A DNA stretch of 64,000 nt from Hemibagrus wyckioides (taxonomy: Eukaryota; Chordata; Actinopteri; Siluriformes; Bagridae). Each line of letters begins with the position of its first letter. Positions within the stretch are counted from its first letter, which is position 1. The notes below the pieces were generated by a model. That model ran no database searches, was not told the DNA's origin, and worked only from the letters and a program-made list of their open reading frames with translations. The stretch spans positions 17,253,511 through 17,317,510 of the forward strand of contig NC_080723.1 of the NCBI RefSeq assembly GCF_019097595.1, written 5' to 3'. Of this stretch, positions 24,680 through 36,845 are shown in pieces. Position numbers and translations under genes: made by a program.

Positions 24680-25110
24680 CTAGAACAAAAGTTTGTACAC
24701 CCCTACCATCACACCCAAATGTGCTTGTTGAACAGATTCCAGATTTATTCCTCCTTTACTCCAATCTTCTGCAAAGTCTTTCCACTAGATGATGGAGATA
24801 GCTGTGATCATTCAGCTACAAGAGCATTAGTGAGATCAGACATTTGATGTTGTAAGAATGAGGAGGTCTGGGGTTCAGTCAGTGTTCCTCTGTGCTGGAC
24901 ACGCCCGTTTTTCTACTCCAACCTTCTCACACCATGTCTTCATGGAGCTGGCTTTGTGCACAGGGGCATTGTCATGTTGGAACAGGTTTTAGCCTTTTAG
25001 TTACAGTGAAGGGAAATTGTAAAGCTATAGCGTGTAATGACATTCTATACAAAGTCTGTCCAATATTGTGGCAACAGTTTGGGGTTCAGGTGGTCAAGCT
25101 TTTGGTCATG
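24680..25110 (-). mobile_element. non-autonomous Tc1-like element (reverse)
   Basis: Same family as 9,595-10,018 in opposite orientation. Its ends are 'aacaaaagtttgtacacccc' and 'ggtggtcaagcttttggtc'. The interior, as + text, has 'tgatcattcagctacaagag' and 'cattagtgagatcaga' (reverse of the SDLTNAL region), then 'catgtcttcatggagctggc' and 'tttgtgcacaggggcattgt' (reverse of the HDAPVHKASSMKTW region). No intact frame. Confidence 0.8.
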
Positions 25111-25194
25111 AGGTTGCACCATGTGTTATTCTTGCAACTCTTGGAGAAACAGGAACATGGTAAGGAATGTAAGTCACTAATGGTTTCTTGGTGA

Positions 25195-25395
25195 TTAATG
25201 TGTGAAGCAGGGGTGCATGGTGACACAGCGACTCCCTGTTCGATCCTGAGCTCTGGTTACTGACTTTCACATTTGTGCATGGGTCTCCATCCAGGTTCTC
25301 TGGTTTCCTGTCAAAAACCTGCCTTAAAATGCTTAGACTTTGCCCATCCAGCATTCCAGAGATCCACCATGACTCTGACTAGTTGAATGAATGCA
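25195..25395 (+). mobile_element. SINE fragment (family 1, diverged)
   Basis: 'ggggtgcatggtgacacagc', 'tgttcgatcctgagctctgg', 'gtctccatccaggttctctg' and 'gtttcctgtcaaaaacctgc' follow the order of family 1, with many changes. Confidence 0.5.
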
Positions 25396-25755
25396 TGAAG
25401 GGATTTATGGATACAACCAGCAGTCATAATTGTTTATACTGGTCTGGAGGAATGTAAGCGGTTGCATTACTATCGGGGTCTGATGAAGGAAGAAATCTTG
25501 CACAATGGCTAATTAAATAAGTTACAACCACTTACACAGCAGGTTTCCTCAGGAACCTATTTTCCAGGCCTTGTTAAATCATAGTGTAGAGAACATTCAC
25601 ACTGAGCAGTAGTGATGATTCATTGGATGTTGTCCAGTTGGCATATGGTGGTGGTGGTGGTTTTATCTGTTTCAGCTCTAGTGACAATTGGAAGGAATTG
25701 AAGACAGTTTGTTATTAATTCTTGACTGTTCAAGTTGTTTAAATATCAAGTGGAC
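25396..25755. other. non-coding, no gene seen
   Basis: Contains a short (GGT)n at 25,648-25,660. Confidence 0.4.
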
Positions 25756-26154
25756 ATATCTTAAATAGAGTCACTGTCACAAATGACAATGGAGGAGGCG
25801 GAGGCAGATGCAATTGCAGGTAACAACTTTTAATACATTCCAAACAAGACTGCCCGAAACAGAGGCAGAATCGAGGTAAAAAAACAAAACAAAACAGGCA
25901 GCGGTCAAGCGATGTGCGAACAGAATATCAAAGTATGGGTTAAACCAAAAATAACCTTTTTAACCTTTTTGGTCAGGGTCACAAACTAGAGAGCAATGCA
26001 ATAAACAAAAGGCTTGGTAATGTGAGACAGTGTGAGCTGAGCAGATAGTGTGTGCTGTGCATACTGAATGTCCCTCATAAACAGTGAGAGTGAGTGTGAA
26101 GCTGATTGAACACAGGTGTGTTCAATCAGTAGCTGTGTGACTGTCAGCATGGGA

Positions 26155-26211
<57 letters not shown>

Positions 26212-26290
26212 TAATGGGCCCCGGTGTCTGCTGGGAGCTGGAGTTCCTGACTGTAGCTGACATGACTGTCAGATTGTATCTTTCAGTTCT
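25756..26290. mobile_element. probable dispersed repeat with a TG run inside
   Basis: 'caattgcaggtaacaacttt' with 'taatacattccaaacaagac' near the left, and 'gtctgctgggagctggagtt' near the right, resemble a non-coding repeat common in fish genomes. A (TG)n lies at 26,156-26,208. Ends 'gtcactgtcac' and 'gacatgactgtcag' may be inverted. The superfamily is not assigned. Confidence 0.4.
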
Positions 26291-26298
26291 TATTCCCT

Positions 26299-26302
<4 letters not shown>

Positions 26303-26335
<33 letters not shown>

Positions 26336-26540
26336 TACTCTCTCATTCACTCTCTCGTTCACTCTTTCTTTCATTCATTTACTCACTCACTCAGTGTCTC
26401 TCTTTCTCTCTCTCTCTCTCTCTCACTCTCACTCACTCAAACCCTGCCCCACTGTCCCAAGCCCCCCCCAGACAGCCCCCCCCTCTTACTCACTCAAACC
26501 CTGCCCCACTGTCCCCAGCCCCCCATTCAGACAGCCCACC

Positions 26541-26589
<49 letters not shown>

Positions 26590-26786
26590 ACTCAAACCCT
26601 GCCCCATTGTCCCCAGCCCCCCCCCCACTCAGACAGCCCACCCTCCCCCCACTCTCTCTCTCACTCACTCAAACCCTGCCCCCCCACTCAGACAGCCCAC
26701 CCTCTCTCCCTCTCTCTCTCGCCCCCCCCCTCTCTCTCACTCACTCAAACCCTGCCCTACTGTCCCCAGCCCCCCCACTCAGACAG

Positions 26787-26829
<43 letters not shown>

Positions 26830-26948
26830 CCTCAAACCCTGCCCTACTGTCACCACCCCCCCCCCCCACTCAGACAGCCCACTCTCTCTCTCTCTCACTC
26901 ACTCAAACCTTGCCCTACTGTCCCCAGCCCCCCCCCCCACTCAGACAG

Positions 26949-26983
<35 letters not shown>

Positions 26984-27075
26984 ACTCACTCACTCAAACC
27001 CTGCCCCACTGCCCCCCCACTCAGACAGCCCACCCTCTCTCTCTCTCTCTCTCCCTCTCTCTCTTTCTCTTTTCT
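26303..27075 (+). repeat. CT-rich satellite with a recurring CCCTGCCC...CAGACAGCCC unit
   Basis: (CT)n blocks alternate about eight times with 'tcactcactcaaaccctgcc' followed by 'cactgtccccagcccccc' and 'cactcagacagccca'. The units fall near 26,445, 26,500, 26,595, 26,675, 26,750, 26,835, 26,908 and 26,997. A 298-codon frame (26,214-27,110) crosses it and is only Ser/Leu/Pro low complexity. One strand is almost purely pyrimidine. Confidence 0.9.
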
Positions 27076-30000
27076 CTGTCTTAAAGTTAGTAAAAGAAAA
27101 TGCACCTTGAGGATGTGACTGACATCAGATCAATATTCTTCTTTAAAAAAAAATTCTCTTCAAGAACCTTAGAACAAATTGGGATTTGGGGAAAGTTGTG
27201 TTATAGCATATTTAACTATTGTAGCTGACGGGGAAAAAGCTGAGCAGTAGTCTCCTCGGTGTTTTTCTGATCATGAGATCAATGTTGTCTTGTGTAAATA
27301 TTGATCAACAAATGATAGCCAGTGAAGATGTTTAAATAATAATAATAAAGGAAATGGTAGCTAATATTAATTATTATGACCGTATTATAAAGTTATAATA
27401 TTATTAGAATTAATATAAATTATAATATTAATTTTTAGAATTAATATAATAATTTCTTTCACCTCAGTAATCATATTAATTATAATGAATTATTTTAAAT
27501 TATTTTCTATATATTCTTTCTTTTGCCTGTACAGATAATTCTATTTCTATTGCACCTATATTTATTTTATTTTTTATTTTTTTATTTTCGATTTTTATGA
27601 CATCCATTTCACTCCATGTCATGCTGCGTATGTAAGAATTTAAATTCGTAATAAAACACATTTAGGGATTTACCAGCAGACTAAGGTGCTTCATTATAGA
27701 CATAAATGCTTGAAATACTTTAAAATGCTCCCATCCGAATAGACAGTTTTAAGTTAAAATGACTAGTATCCCGAAAAAAAAAGTATCCTTAATCCTCTCA
27801 TATATTATTTAAAGGCAATCTATAGAGAAATATTACTTGTATTCAAGATATATACTTGCTAAGATATTATTATTCTCTAGTGCAGACAGGGGGAATGTAT
27901 ACATACATCATCTTCATGCCAAGCCGGAAGAACAAGCTACTTCAATAACTGTGGCTCGCTCCCATTTATCTAATACTGTCCAGCGGTTATGTTTTGAGTC
28001 ATAAAACAAAGGTATTTCTTTTGCTCCTAAATTTTCATTTCGTATACACCGGCACTGCTTACAGCTCTCCCTTAAGGCGGTGCATTAAATATTCCCACAG
28101 TATCATATCCAAACCCCTAACAAAAAAAAAATAACCGAAGATAAAGCTAGTGGAAAAGTTCGAGTCATTTTGCAAAGTTTAAACAGCGTCTGATCAATGC
28201 GCTGTCTAACATGCTGCGCTTAAAAACCATCACGCACATCCGACTGGCTCTAAACAAGCGGCACAGCAGAAGCACGGCTCTAGCGTGGCTGATGAATTGC
28301 ACAGGGAGTAACGATGTCAACCAGCTGCTTTTCCCACACAGGCGTAAGCTCAGCGCCCGAGCCGGATTAACACAGAGGTGCACAGGAGATCAGCCCGAGG
28401 ATAGAGATAGAGATTGAGATCGGTGCTGTAAGTGCTAGAGTTAAGCAGTATTTTTTTTTTTTTTTTTTTTAAACAGCTTGAGGATAGTCTTGTGATGCAG
28501 ATAGATATTGCTGACCTGCAGCACTCCAACACCTGCTCTACTCCCTCGCCTTATTCTCACTTAGTACCTGCAAATCAGTGGTCCTGCTAAGCTTTACTCT
28601 ATATAGAGTGTTTTAATGATAGTCGTACATCGGCGTCTGAAGGTGTTAGTTTTCTGACTCTGATTTTAAATAGCTTTATTGACAGTATGAATTTTCCTTT
28701 AATTGCCATAATGTTCTATTTAGCACTACAGTAACTTGACTGCTGTGAGGTTCTATGCAAGTAACATATACATGCATAATGTAAGCAACTTGAGGCCAAA
28801 TCAGGTAAGAGACAAGATGTCAAATATGAATTTTTATTCTGTAAAGGTATTCATTAGGACTAGCAGAGTTAAAGATAATTAGTGTTTATGCAACGGAGAA
28901 GTATTTAAGAGCACTTTCGGAATCCTCGTAATAGAATATGTGCCCCAACGTGAGCTATATATCAAGAAAACACAGAAATCTCTACATCTCCACTAAGATG
29001 GATGGCCCAAAGCGGTGTATTTTTCATATTTATGGGAAGCACAAGTTACTCATCTTCCTCAGAGGAAAATATTGTCCATCATCGAGCAATATTTATATCA
29101 CAACATTTTCCCGCTGTGACAGACAGGAGAAAGCCTCGGATCAGAAGTCGGGATTAGAGATCAGAACAGACGCTGCGCTTTTCATCTACATGGCTCACCG
29201 TAGGATTGGATGTCTGGGAAATTTTTTGAAAAATACAGCCCTGGAAAAGCCATCCGGCTTCTTTCTGCGGATCTGGTGCTCCCGAGTCCAAAAAAACACC
29301 CTTCTTCTCATAGCGCTCCGGGATCAAGAGTACGCAACCTTCATGCCGGTCGGAATACCGTTCCGTTCCGTTCACGCCGTGAACACACCGAAAACCCGGA
29401 TAGAAATAAATTTGATGCAATATTTACACCAAGATAATGCATATTAGCACATGCTCTGTTCAAACATGCACGATTAAGAGCATCTTAAATAAATAGACTC
29501 ACCTACAGTCACATTTAATTGTTCTAACACAAAAAGCTAATTTGCTTTATGGGGAAAAAAATGTTCTGTTGCACAATAATAGCTGCTGTGTGGAGGACAA
29601 AAAAAAAAACAAAACAGGTGAAGGAATAAATGATCACTCTGTCTGTTCATGCCATTATCCAGAATGAGACAGAACATGTTGTACAAATCCACTATGGGAC
29701 TTCTTTATTTCCAGCTGCACAGCTTGTTCCGTCTCTTTTCTGACCTGACCAGCGTGTCATTTCTTATGTCATGCAGTCAAACCGTTAGATTGCCATTTCT
29801 TCCGCTAATCAGAGAGATGGCGAAAAGCAAGGCGGATACGATGCATATCAGTGTTGCTAAGGGAGGACCACACCTATGAGCTTTAGGATTTTAAACAGTT
29901 TTGCACTCAAGTCTTCGTCAGTGAGCTATTGACAAACTTCATGTTATAGTTACGAATCGACTGGATACACTATCGCACTTAATGTCTGCACAGGAAATGA

Positions 30001-30295
30001 ATAATAATCACACTCTGGTGTCACTCAGATAAGGATGGGTTGCCTTTTGAGTCTGGATCCTCTCAAAGCTCTTTCATATTGTCTCAGGGAGTTTTTCCTT
30101 CACATCATCTCTAGCTCACTCATTAGGGATACATTGCTATGTTTCTAATATATATACTGAATTTATATATTCCTTTAAAGCTGCTTTGTAGACAGTGTAA
30201 GGAATATACAAATAAAGTAATAAACAAATTGAACTGAAGGCTTGTGGGAGCATGCCGCTATAGGAAAACAATCAGCGTGTTAGTGTGACACAGCT
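27076..30295. other. unique non-coding DNA; 28.9-29.45 kb open but not recognised
   Basis: 27,330-27,600 is extremely AT-rich. 28,938-29,447 (+) is open for 169 codons from an ATG with no domain I recognise; it overlaps shorter frames on both strands. A T-run lies at 28,450-28,470. 30,240-30,290 repeats the 17,790 MITE signature. No splice-supported gene was found. Confidence 0.4.
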
Positions 30296-30299
30296 TGTT

Positions 30300-30445
30300 G
30301 GGGCAGTGAAAGCTCAAGTGGTTAAGGCTCTGGGTTAAGATCGGTATTCCTGCCCCACCACCACCAAGCTGCCACCGTTGGGCCCTTGAGCAAAGCCCCC
30401 AACCCACCCTGCTCCAGGGGCACTGAATCATGGCTAAACCTGCAC
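30300..30445 (+). mobile_element. SINE family 2
   Basis: 'gctcaagtggttaaggctct' (box A region), 'gctgccaccgttgggccctt' and 'ctgctccaggggcactgaat' match family 2. The 3' half gives way to a long CT run. Confidence 0.7.
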
Positions 30446-30446
30446 T

Positions 30447-30493
30447 CTCTCTCTCTCTCGCTCTCGCTCTCTCTCTCTCTCTCTCTCTCGCTC

Positions 30494-30545
<52 letters not shown>
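30447..30545. repeat. (CT)n microsatellite
   Basis: About 100 bp of CT with occasional CG interruptions (ctctcgctct). Confidence 0.95.
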
Positions 30546-30551
<6 letters not shown>

Positions 30552-30649
30552 CTCATTATCCATTCATTTAGCCTTTTGGATTACACTTACTGTTTCCTGT
30601 GTCTTACTATAGAAAGATAACTAGCACATTCTAATAATAAACACTCTAC

Positions 30650-30760
30650 CTGGTGTGTTGTTTTTGTCACAGCAGCTGTTATAGATAATGAATCAACACC
30701 TTCTGAGCAATCAGAATGGAGAATATAACAGCGCTGTGGCGTGTTTTAAAGTCACATTAA
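30650..30760 (-). mobile_element. fragment of the 17,790-type MITE (reverse)
   Basis: 'cagctgttatagataatgaa', 'caacaccttctgagcaatca' and 'atataacagcgctgtg' are the reverse of the 17,820 region. Confidence 0.5.
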
Positions 30761-31740
30761 AGAACTGATGTTTAATCATTAAATGAAAAACAGTAATCGT
30801 ATTCGATCCCATGATCTAAGAAAAGATCAGGTTCAATAGGTATGGTTTTATTTCAGCTGGAATTGTCATTATCTGTTGAAATAGAGTATATCTGTATACA
30901 TGCATGCAGTAACGTTAATGATTCAGTGCTTCAGATTCATTTTCAGATATCATTTATTTTTTCTCCACGTTGTCGTTGCCTGACAGTTTACAGCAAAATA
31001 ATGGTGTTGATCAGTCTCCATTCTTTAGGATATAATTCAACAAGAAACGACTACGCTATAATTACGAGCTCGGCTGTTTATTTGGCCGGGTTAAGAGTTT
31101 TGAAGCGCATCACCTCATTACCGAGTGCCTGGCGCTTGGTCTGATTAGTCACAGGAGGGGGTCTGACCCAGAACACTTCAGCTATACAGCTACTCTTCTC
31201 TTCGCTTTGTTGTCTGGAGGCGTATTTTTCTTTATTCTACCTCGGATTTTTCTGATTCTGATTGGGCAGAAGGCGAACGTTAAGCTCCGGCAGTAGCGTC
31301 AAGTATAAACTATAATCCTTCAACTATAAATCAAGTCTCAGGATATTAATAATAAACGGATTAAAATGTGTTTTTATGTAACAAAGAAAACTAGAGTATG
31401 TGACTGATTCATTGCTTTGATTTCATTTATTTTATTTTATTTTATTTTATTTTATTTTATTTTTATTTATTAGATTCCAGAAAGAGAAACATGAATTGGG
31501 AACTACTGTTTAAAGCTGTGATAACAAATAAAAACACTTAGTAGTAATTTCTCAACTTTAAATGTAACGATAAATGGATAAAAAGTCTGATGTGTTGTTT
31601 ATGAATAAATATATAACCACTGTCATACTCCGAGATTTGCTGTCAATGGAAAATAATCCAGTCTGAGGTGGTAAAAGTAACCAGCGTGTCATTGCTTATT
31701 TCTCCATAATTGCACAACCCTATGTGTTTTATTCTTATTC
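30761..31740. other. non-coding; MITE pieces, (TTTTA)n
   Basis: 31,255-31,330 ('gattctgattgggcagaagg') is another piece of the 17,790-type repeat. 31,428-31,462 is (TTTTA)n. No gene was recognised. Confidence 0.4.
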
Positions 31741-31744
31741 AACT

Positions 31745-31870
31745 CTTTTTCTCCTTGGCCCTTGATCGAAACTCCTAACCCTCTCCTCTCCAGACACACT
31801 GTATCATGACTGACCCTGCACCCGAGCCCCAACTTGCTATCAAGCTCCAATATGCAAAGAAATGATTTCT
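31745..31870 (+). mobile_element. SINE family 2 fragment
   Basis: 'cctctccagacacactgtat', 'catgactgaccctgcaccc', 'agccccaacttgctatcaag' and 'atatgcaaagaaatgatttc' follow the 3' half of family 2. Confidence 0.65.
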
Positions 31871-34235
31871 GCTTATTCCTCATGAGGGTGTTGAGCAGCG
31901 ATGTCGTTATTGGTGCAATCTCAGTTCTGCTTGATCTTGCAGATGAAGTTTAGTCGAAGTTCAGAAACTTCTTCGTCTTATACCGGACCATCTTTCCAAG
32001 CTTGTGAAGGAGAACCTCGAAGGACAGGACACTGAAGTTCTCCTTTCTTTACAATGACAATTACCAAGAGGCCACCGCATATCGATTCGTTTTAGGGGAT
32101 TAGGGCTTGTCAATACTTTCAGGCCACTGGTTTATCTGAGTGCAGCATCTCTTCAAAACAAAGCCAAAGTATCTGGTGTCCATATTCAGTATGAGAATCT
32201 TTGAGCAGGATATGACACAACTTCTCTAACCGATTATAATCCCAGTGCATATAATAGAATTTTAATGAATATTCCAGAGTCCACATAGCAGTAGGTCTTT
32301 TCCCTTTAGTAGTCTAAAGGAAAGGTAATAGAGTTGTAAATGAAAACTGCACACAAGTTAAATCTGGGTTAAAATAATAGACTCTGCAGTACGACTGAAA
32401 TCATCTTCTGTAGTTTGTTCAAAGGAGGGCACGAACGTCATATTAAATACGTCCTCATTCAAGTCGACTGGCCCAGATCCTGATGTGACGATTTATTAAA
32501 AACGGTCTCATCTGACGCTTCTTGACACTGGTATTAAGAGCGCGATTGAATCCTGTTAATCAGAAAATCTTCTTATCGTAATCGCTCCATCTTTCTTTCT
32601 TTCTTTCTTGTTAAGCGCTTTCCTCGTTTTGACACCCAGGTGAAAGAGCAGAGGGAATTAGGAGCTAATGTATAGATGAGGTTTCTAGATCGTACTCAGT
32701 GAAATAAAAAAAATTCAGTCATATACTGTAATAGTTTTATTCTGATCTGGAAGGCAAAAAGGATCCAGAGTCAAGACTGAAGAAATCTCACATATCGCAG
32801 GCGCCATAGCCGATCCTCAGACCCACACAGGGTGGAGACGGGACTCATTCCTTGCTTTCCACTAAGCCTTAGTGCCTCTGGGCTCTGTATATAATAATAT
32901 TCTAATCACCATTAACAATATTTGTAGTGTAAGAATGGGTCTTTTTGTTCCCTGTGAACTTCCCTTTTTTCCCTTTTTGTTAGGAAAAATAAATAAATAT
33001 TTTAAATATGTACTTATCTAATATGAGCTAGACTTTTCACATTTTCACATGAGTCTCCTTATATCTTGACAGAAAGCAAAGGAGCAATGAGCCAATCTGC
33101 TGTTTTACTAGAGGGGGGAAAAAAATGACAGAATTTTGATTAACAACGTACTCATACTGACATTCCCTGATGTCATTCGTGACGCTCTTATGTAAAATGC
33201 ATCAGCAGGTAATGTGAATATATGACGCAAGCATATAATAAAAAAATGACTATTATTTCTCAACTAATCAGTAATCAGAAGGCTACATCTGTGCCAGAGC
33301 TTTGATCCGTTTCAATTAAGGCGTCTTGAGTTGTGTGTTGTTTTTTTTTTTTTTTTGCCGGATATATATGTTTGGCAAGGGGATTACAAAAAACCGTGTC
33401 GAAGGCCATTTGCGCTTGTTTGCTAAGATTAACTCCACGTTACAATGTGACCTAGCCATTCTAAAACTGCAGTGCAACGATGACATTAACCGGGTGTCAA
33501 GCTGCAGGCAGGAGGGGAAAAATATAAACACAGCGAGCGCAGGAGCGTAAGCTATTAGTAACATGCCCCTCCACCAGCCTCAGATATTTGTCTCCTTTGC
33601 ACTTTGCACAGCAGATCTCCATGCAGTCGGAGCAGCTGTTCGTAAAGCTCTCATATATATATATATATATATACGAGCATGGTGGTTAGCGGGCACAGTG
33701 GCCAAGCGGAGATTCAGTACAAGTTACTTCTGATGAAGAATATACTCCACTCACCTGTAGACACCGCTGTAAATACAGCAAATTATGTTATCATTGGATT
33801 ATTCTCCGGTCAATTGGGTCATCTTTGAACATTTCTGTATGACACAAAATTGCACAAATGGTCTAAAATGAAAATTGTCCAAAAGTAGTACCATTTGCCG
33901 CTTTTCTTCTTTCATCACTATTCTCTCCTTAATTTAGTCTTGGCCCAGTTTCCATCCTGAAGCCAGTCAGCTCTCCTTTATCATATCAAACAGCTGCAGC
34001 ACAGGGTAGTGTAAGATACTCGGAGGAAAGCTGCGTATTAGCCCTCTTCCAAATACAATAGCTCACGGATGCTTATGATTGGTTAGCGTCACTGTGATTG
34101 ACAGCCGAGAGATAGAGCGACTGTTCTACCCTTTTCATCTAAAAAGCAAGGTCAATTTTGCTATTTTTGCTCCAGTAGATGGCCCTGGCTTCAGCAGGAT
34201 TTGAATCTATGATCTACATAAGCTAGAACAAACCC
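31871..34235. other. unique non-coding DNA, no gene seen
   Basis: (TTTC)n lies at 32,590-32,609, a T-run at 33,340-33,356 and (TA)n at 33,654-33,673. Frames under 85 codons only. Confidence 0.4.
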
Positions 34236-34237
34236 TT

Positions 34238-34413
34238 TCACTTAGCTTAGTGGTTAGCAAGACAAGCCTCACACCTCCAAAAGGTCGGTGGTACAAGTCC
34301 TCCAACCCTGCTTTTGCATGTTCTCGTCTTGCTTTGGGAGGTTCCTCTGGGTACTCTGGTTTCCTCATCCCGATCCGATGACAGGCGTTGTAAGGTGATC
34401 TGTAAACGCTCTG

Positions 34414-34469
<56 letters not shown>

Positions 34470-34590
34470 TGTATTGGCACCCCGTCCAGGCTGTCCACCA
34501 CCTCGTTCCTCGAGTCCCCTTATGAAGGACTTGAGGTTCCCTATGACATTGTATAAGATAAATGCTACAGATAATAGATGGATGTTTAAA
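34238..34590 (+). mobile_element. SINE family 1 (forward) with internal TG run
   Basis: The head 'cttagcttagtggttagcaa' carries box A, with 'gacaagcctcacacctccaa' and box B-like 'ggtggtacaagtcc' after it. The body is 'tgggaggttcctctgggtac' and 'tggcaccccgtccaggctgt'. The internal (TG)n is at 34,418-34,468 and the tail is 'gtataagataaatgctacag' then 'gatggatg'. This is the most complete head-to-tail copy of the family here. Confidence 0.8.
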
Positions 34591-35593
34591 TGGAATAAAA
34601 CTTTGGAGAATAATTGTATTGGAAAATTATCCAGTATAAGTGTTTTTTGTTTATAACATAACATACTTTTAGATCACATGAAGTATTAAAAAAAAAGAAA
34701 GAAAAAGAGAAGTGATGTACAATAAGCTTCATGTTTTCCCCCATGGTACACACTATGTGGATTACATAAAAAAAAAAGGTTAAAAGAGTTCTCCCTCTCT
34801 CTCTCTCTCTGTGTGTTATTCTTCCCACTATGCACTTAGCAGTCCCTCTCTCCCATAGCTCGGTTCCTGGCATGCCGGCAGTCATTTATTGTGAGGAGTA
34901 TAAATAGAATGGCAGGATCTCAGAGGCAGGTGGTCCGATCTGCACACTCAGCTCCGTTCTCCCACAGCGCCACCGAGGTTATACAGAGCGCCGCTGTAGC
35001 TGCGGTGAAACTGACCCACAGCAAGGCACCCATGCACACACACACACACACTCTACATTCAATAGCCAGTGGCTTTATAACACGGTTTACTGAGTGACAG
35101 ATTCCTCATTCGATCTGCTCTAGCCTGTTATTCAGCTGGAACGCATGGACTGTGGAGAGTAAATACTTCTTGCAGTTGCACAAGCTGTTCTTTAAAGACA
35201 CGCACTCTATTTCTCCCAGCGTTTTTGATTGTTCTCGCCGGTTTGCTTTGGTTTAATGGAGCAGATTTCGGGTCAGAACGGCTTCACACACATTGCTTCA
35301 GAACGGCAGCTGAATTCTAATTGCTTAACACGTTCGAGTGTTAAAAATGCATTTGAATATTAATGAGCATATGATATTATACTGCTGCAGACAGACTGCA
35401 CGCTGGTCCAGCTTGAGAAAAAAAAATCCTTGCTTAGAATGTTCCGGATTAGCAACCAAACATGACCAAATGGCCCACTGTGCAGAAAGAAAGAAATAAA
35501 TAAATAAATAAAAATACATCTTAGCAAGTATGTCATATATCTGCCATTTCCTGTTAGAGGATTACAATGACAGTATTCAGACTGTTTCTAACA
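34591..35593. other. non-coding; one canonical TATA-like site
   Basis: 'gtataaatag' occurs at about 34,898-34,907 with moderately GC-rich flanks, but no convincing exon follows. (CA)n lies at 35,034-35,050. The ATG-initiated 68-codon frame at 34,891-35,097 has no recognisable domain. Confidence 0.35.
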
Positions 35594-35595
35594 TA

Positions 35596-36843
35596 CACTA
35601 TATTGCCAAAAGTATTCGCTCACCCATCCAAATAATCAGAATCAGGTGTTCCAATCACTTCCATGGCCACAGGTGTATAAAATCAAGCACCTAGGCATGC
35701 AGACTGTTTTTACAAACATTTGTGAAAGAATGGGTCGCTCTCAGGAGCTCAGTGAATTCCAGCGTGGAACTGTGATAGGATGCCACCTGTGCAACAAATC
35801 CAGTCGTGAAATTTCCTCGCTCCTAAATATTCCACAGTCAACTGTCAGCTGTATTATAAGAACGTGGAAGTGTTTGGGAACGACAGCAACTCAGCCACGA
35901 AGTGGTAGGCCACGTAAACTGACGGAGCGGGGTCAGCGGATGCTGAGGCGCATAGTGCGAAGAGGTCGCCAACTTTCTGCAGAGTCAATCGCTACAGACC
36001 TCCAAACTTCATGTGGCCTTCAGATTAGCTCAAGAACAGTGCGCAGAGAGCTTCATGGAATGGGTTTCCATGGCCGAGCAGCTGCATCCAAGCCATACAT
36101 CACCAAGTGCAATGCAAAGCGTCGGATGCAGTGGTGTAAAGCACGCCGCCACTGGACTCTAGAGCAGTGGAGACGCGTTCTCTGGAGTGACGAATCGCGC
36201 TTCTCCATCTGGCAATCTGATGGACGAGTCTGGGTTTGGCGGTTGCCAGGAGAACGGTACTTGTCTGACTGCATTGTGCCAAGTGTAAAGTTTGGTGGAG
36301 GGGGGATTATGGTGTGGGGTTGTTTTTCAGGAGCTGGGCTTGGCCCCTTAGTTCCAGTGAAAGGAACTCTGAATGCTTCAGCATACCAAGACATTCTGGA
36401 CAATTCCATGCTCCCAACTTTGTGGGAACAGTTTGGAGCTGGCCCCTTCCTCTTCCAACATGACTGTGCACCAGTGCACAAAGCAAGGTCCATAAAGACA
36501 TGGATGACAGAGTCTGGTGTGGAGGAACTTGACTGGCCTGCACAGAGTCCTGACCTCAACCTGATAGAACACCTTTGGGATGAATTAGAGCGGAGACTGA
36601 GAGCCAGGTCTTCTCGTCCAACATCAGTGTGTGACCTCACAAATGCGCTTCTGGAAGAATGGTCAAAAATTCCCATAAACACACTCCTAAACCTTGTGGA
36701 CAGCCTTCCCAGAAGAGTTGAAGCTGTTATAGCTGCAAAGGGTGGACTGACGTCATATTGAACCCTATGGATTAGGAATGGGATGTCACTTAAGTTCATA
36801 TGCGAGTCAAGGCAGGTGAGCGAATACTTTTGGCAATATAGTG
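35596..36843 (+). mobile_element. complete Tc1-like transposon
   Basis: A 1,248-bp element whose ends are inverted. The left end is 'cactatattgccaaaagtat' followed by 'tcgctcacc'; the right end is the exact complement of these 29 bases (35,596-35,624 against 36,815-36,843). TA duplications flank it at 35,594-35,595 and 36,844-36,845. It encodes one uninterrupted transposase in the same orientation. An intact frame, matching termini and clean TA duplication are the signs of a young insertion, unlike the decayed Tc1 relatives elsewhere in the window. Confidence 0.95.
35730..36761 (+). CDS. Tc1-like DDE transposase, 343 aa, intact
   Basis: Cut-and-paste transposase that binds the terminal inverted repeats and moves the element into TA sites. 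The start chosen is ATG 35,730 ([10 protein letters not shown]), the usual start of the family; the frame is open upstream to an ATG at 35,646, but that would read through the terminal region. Visible parts: paired-type helix-turn-helix, residues about 10-105 ([15 protein letters not shown] at 26-40); a GRPR AT-hook-like linker at 59-62; a catalytic DDE domain with D154 (WSDESRF), D245 (QHDCAPVH) and E280 (LNLIEHLW), 34 residues between the last two, so DD34E. A glycine-rich box [13 protein letters not shown] lies at 189-201. Length is normal for Tc1 (about 340). No stops or frameshifts. Activity is not shown by sequence alone. Confidence 0.95.
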   Translation: MGRSQELSEFQRGTVIGCHLCNKSSREISSLLNIPQSTVSCIIRTWKCLGTTATQPRSGRPRKLTERGQRMLRRIVRRGRQLSAESIATDLQTSCGLQISSRTVRRELHGMGFHGRAAASKPYITKCNAKRRMQWCKARRHWTLEQWRRVLWSDESRFSIWQSDGRVWVWRLPGERYLSDCIVPSVKFGGGGIMVWGCFSGAGLGPLVPVKGTLNASAYQDILDNSMLPTLWEQFGAGPFLFQHDCAPVHKARSIKTWMTESGVEELDWPAQSPDLNLIEHLWDELERRLRARSSRPTSVCDLTNALLEEWSKIPINTLLNLVDSLPRRVEAVIAAKGGLTSY

Positions 36844-36845
36844 TA

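Noticed and set aside
26214..27110. 298-codon open frame on +
   Set aside because: It crosses a TG run and a CT satellite; the product is only Ser/Leu/Pro low complexity that follows the DNA repeat.
36053..36799. 248-codon frame antisense to the transposase
   Set aside because: It is a shadow of the well-supported transposase on the other strand.
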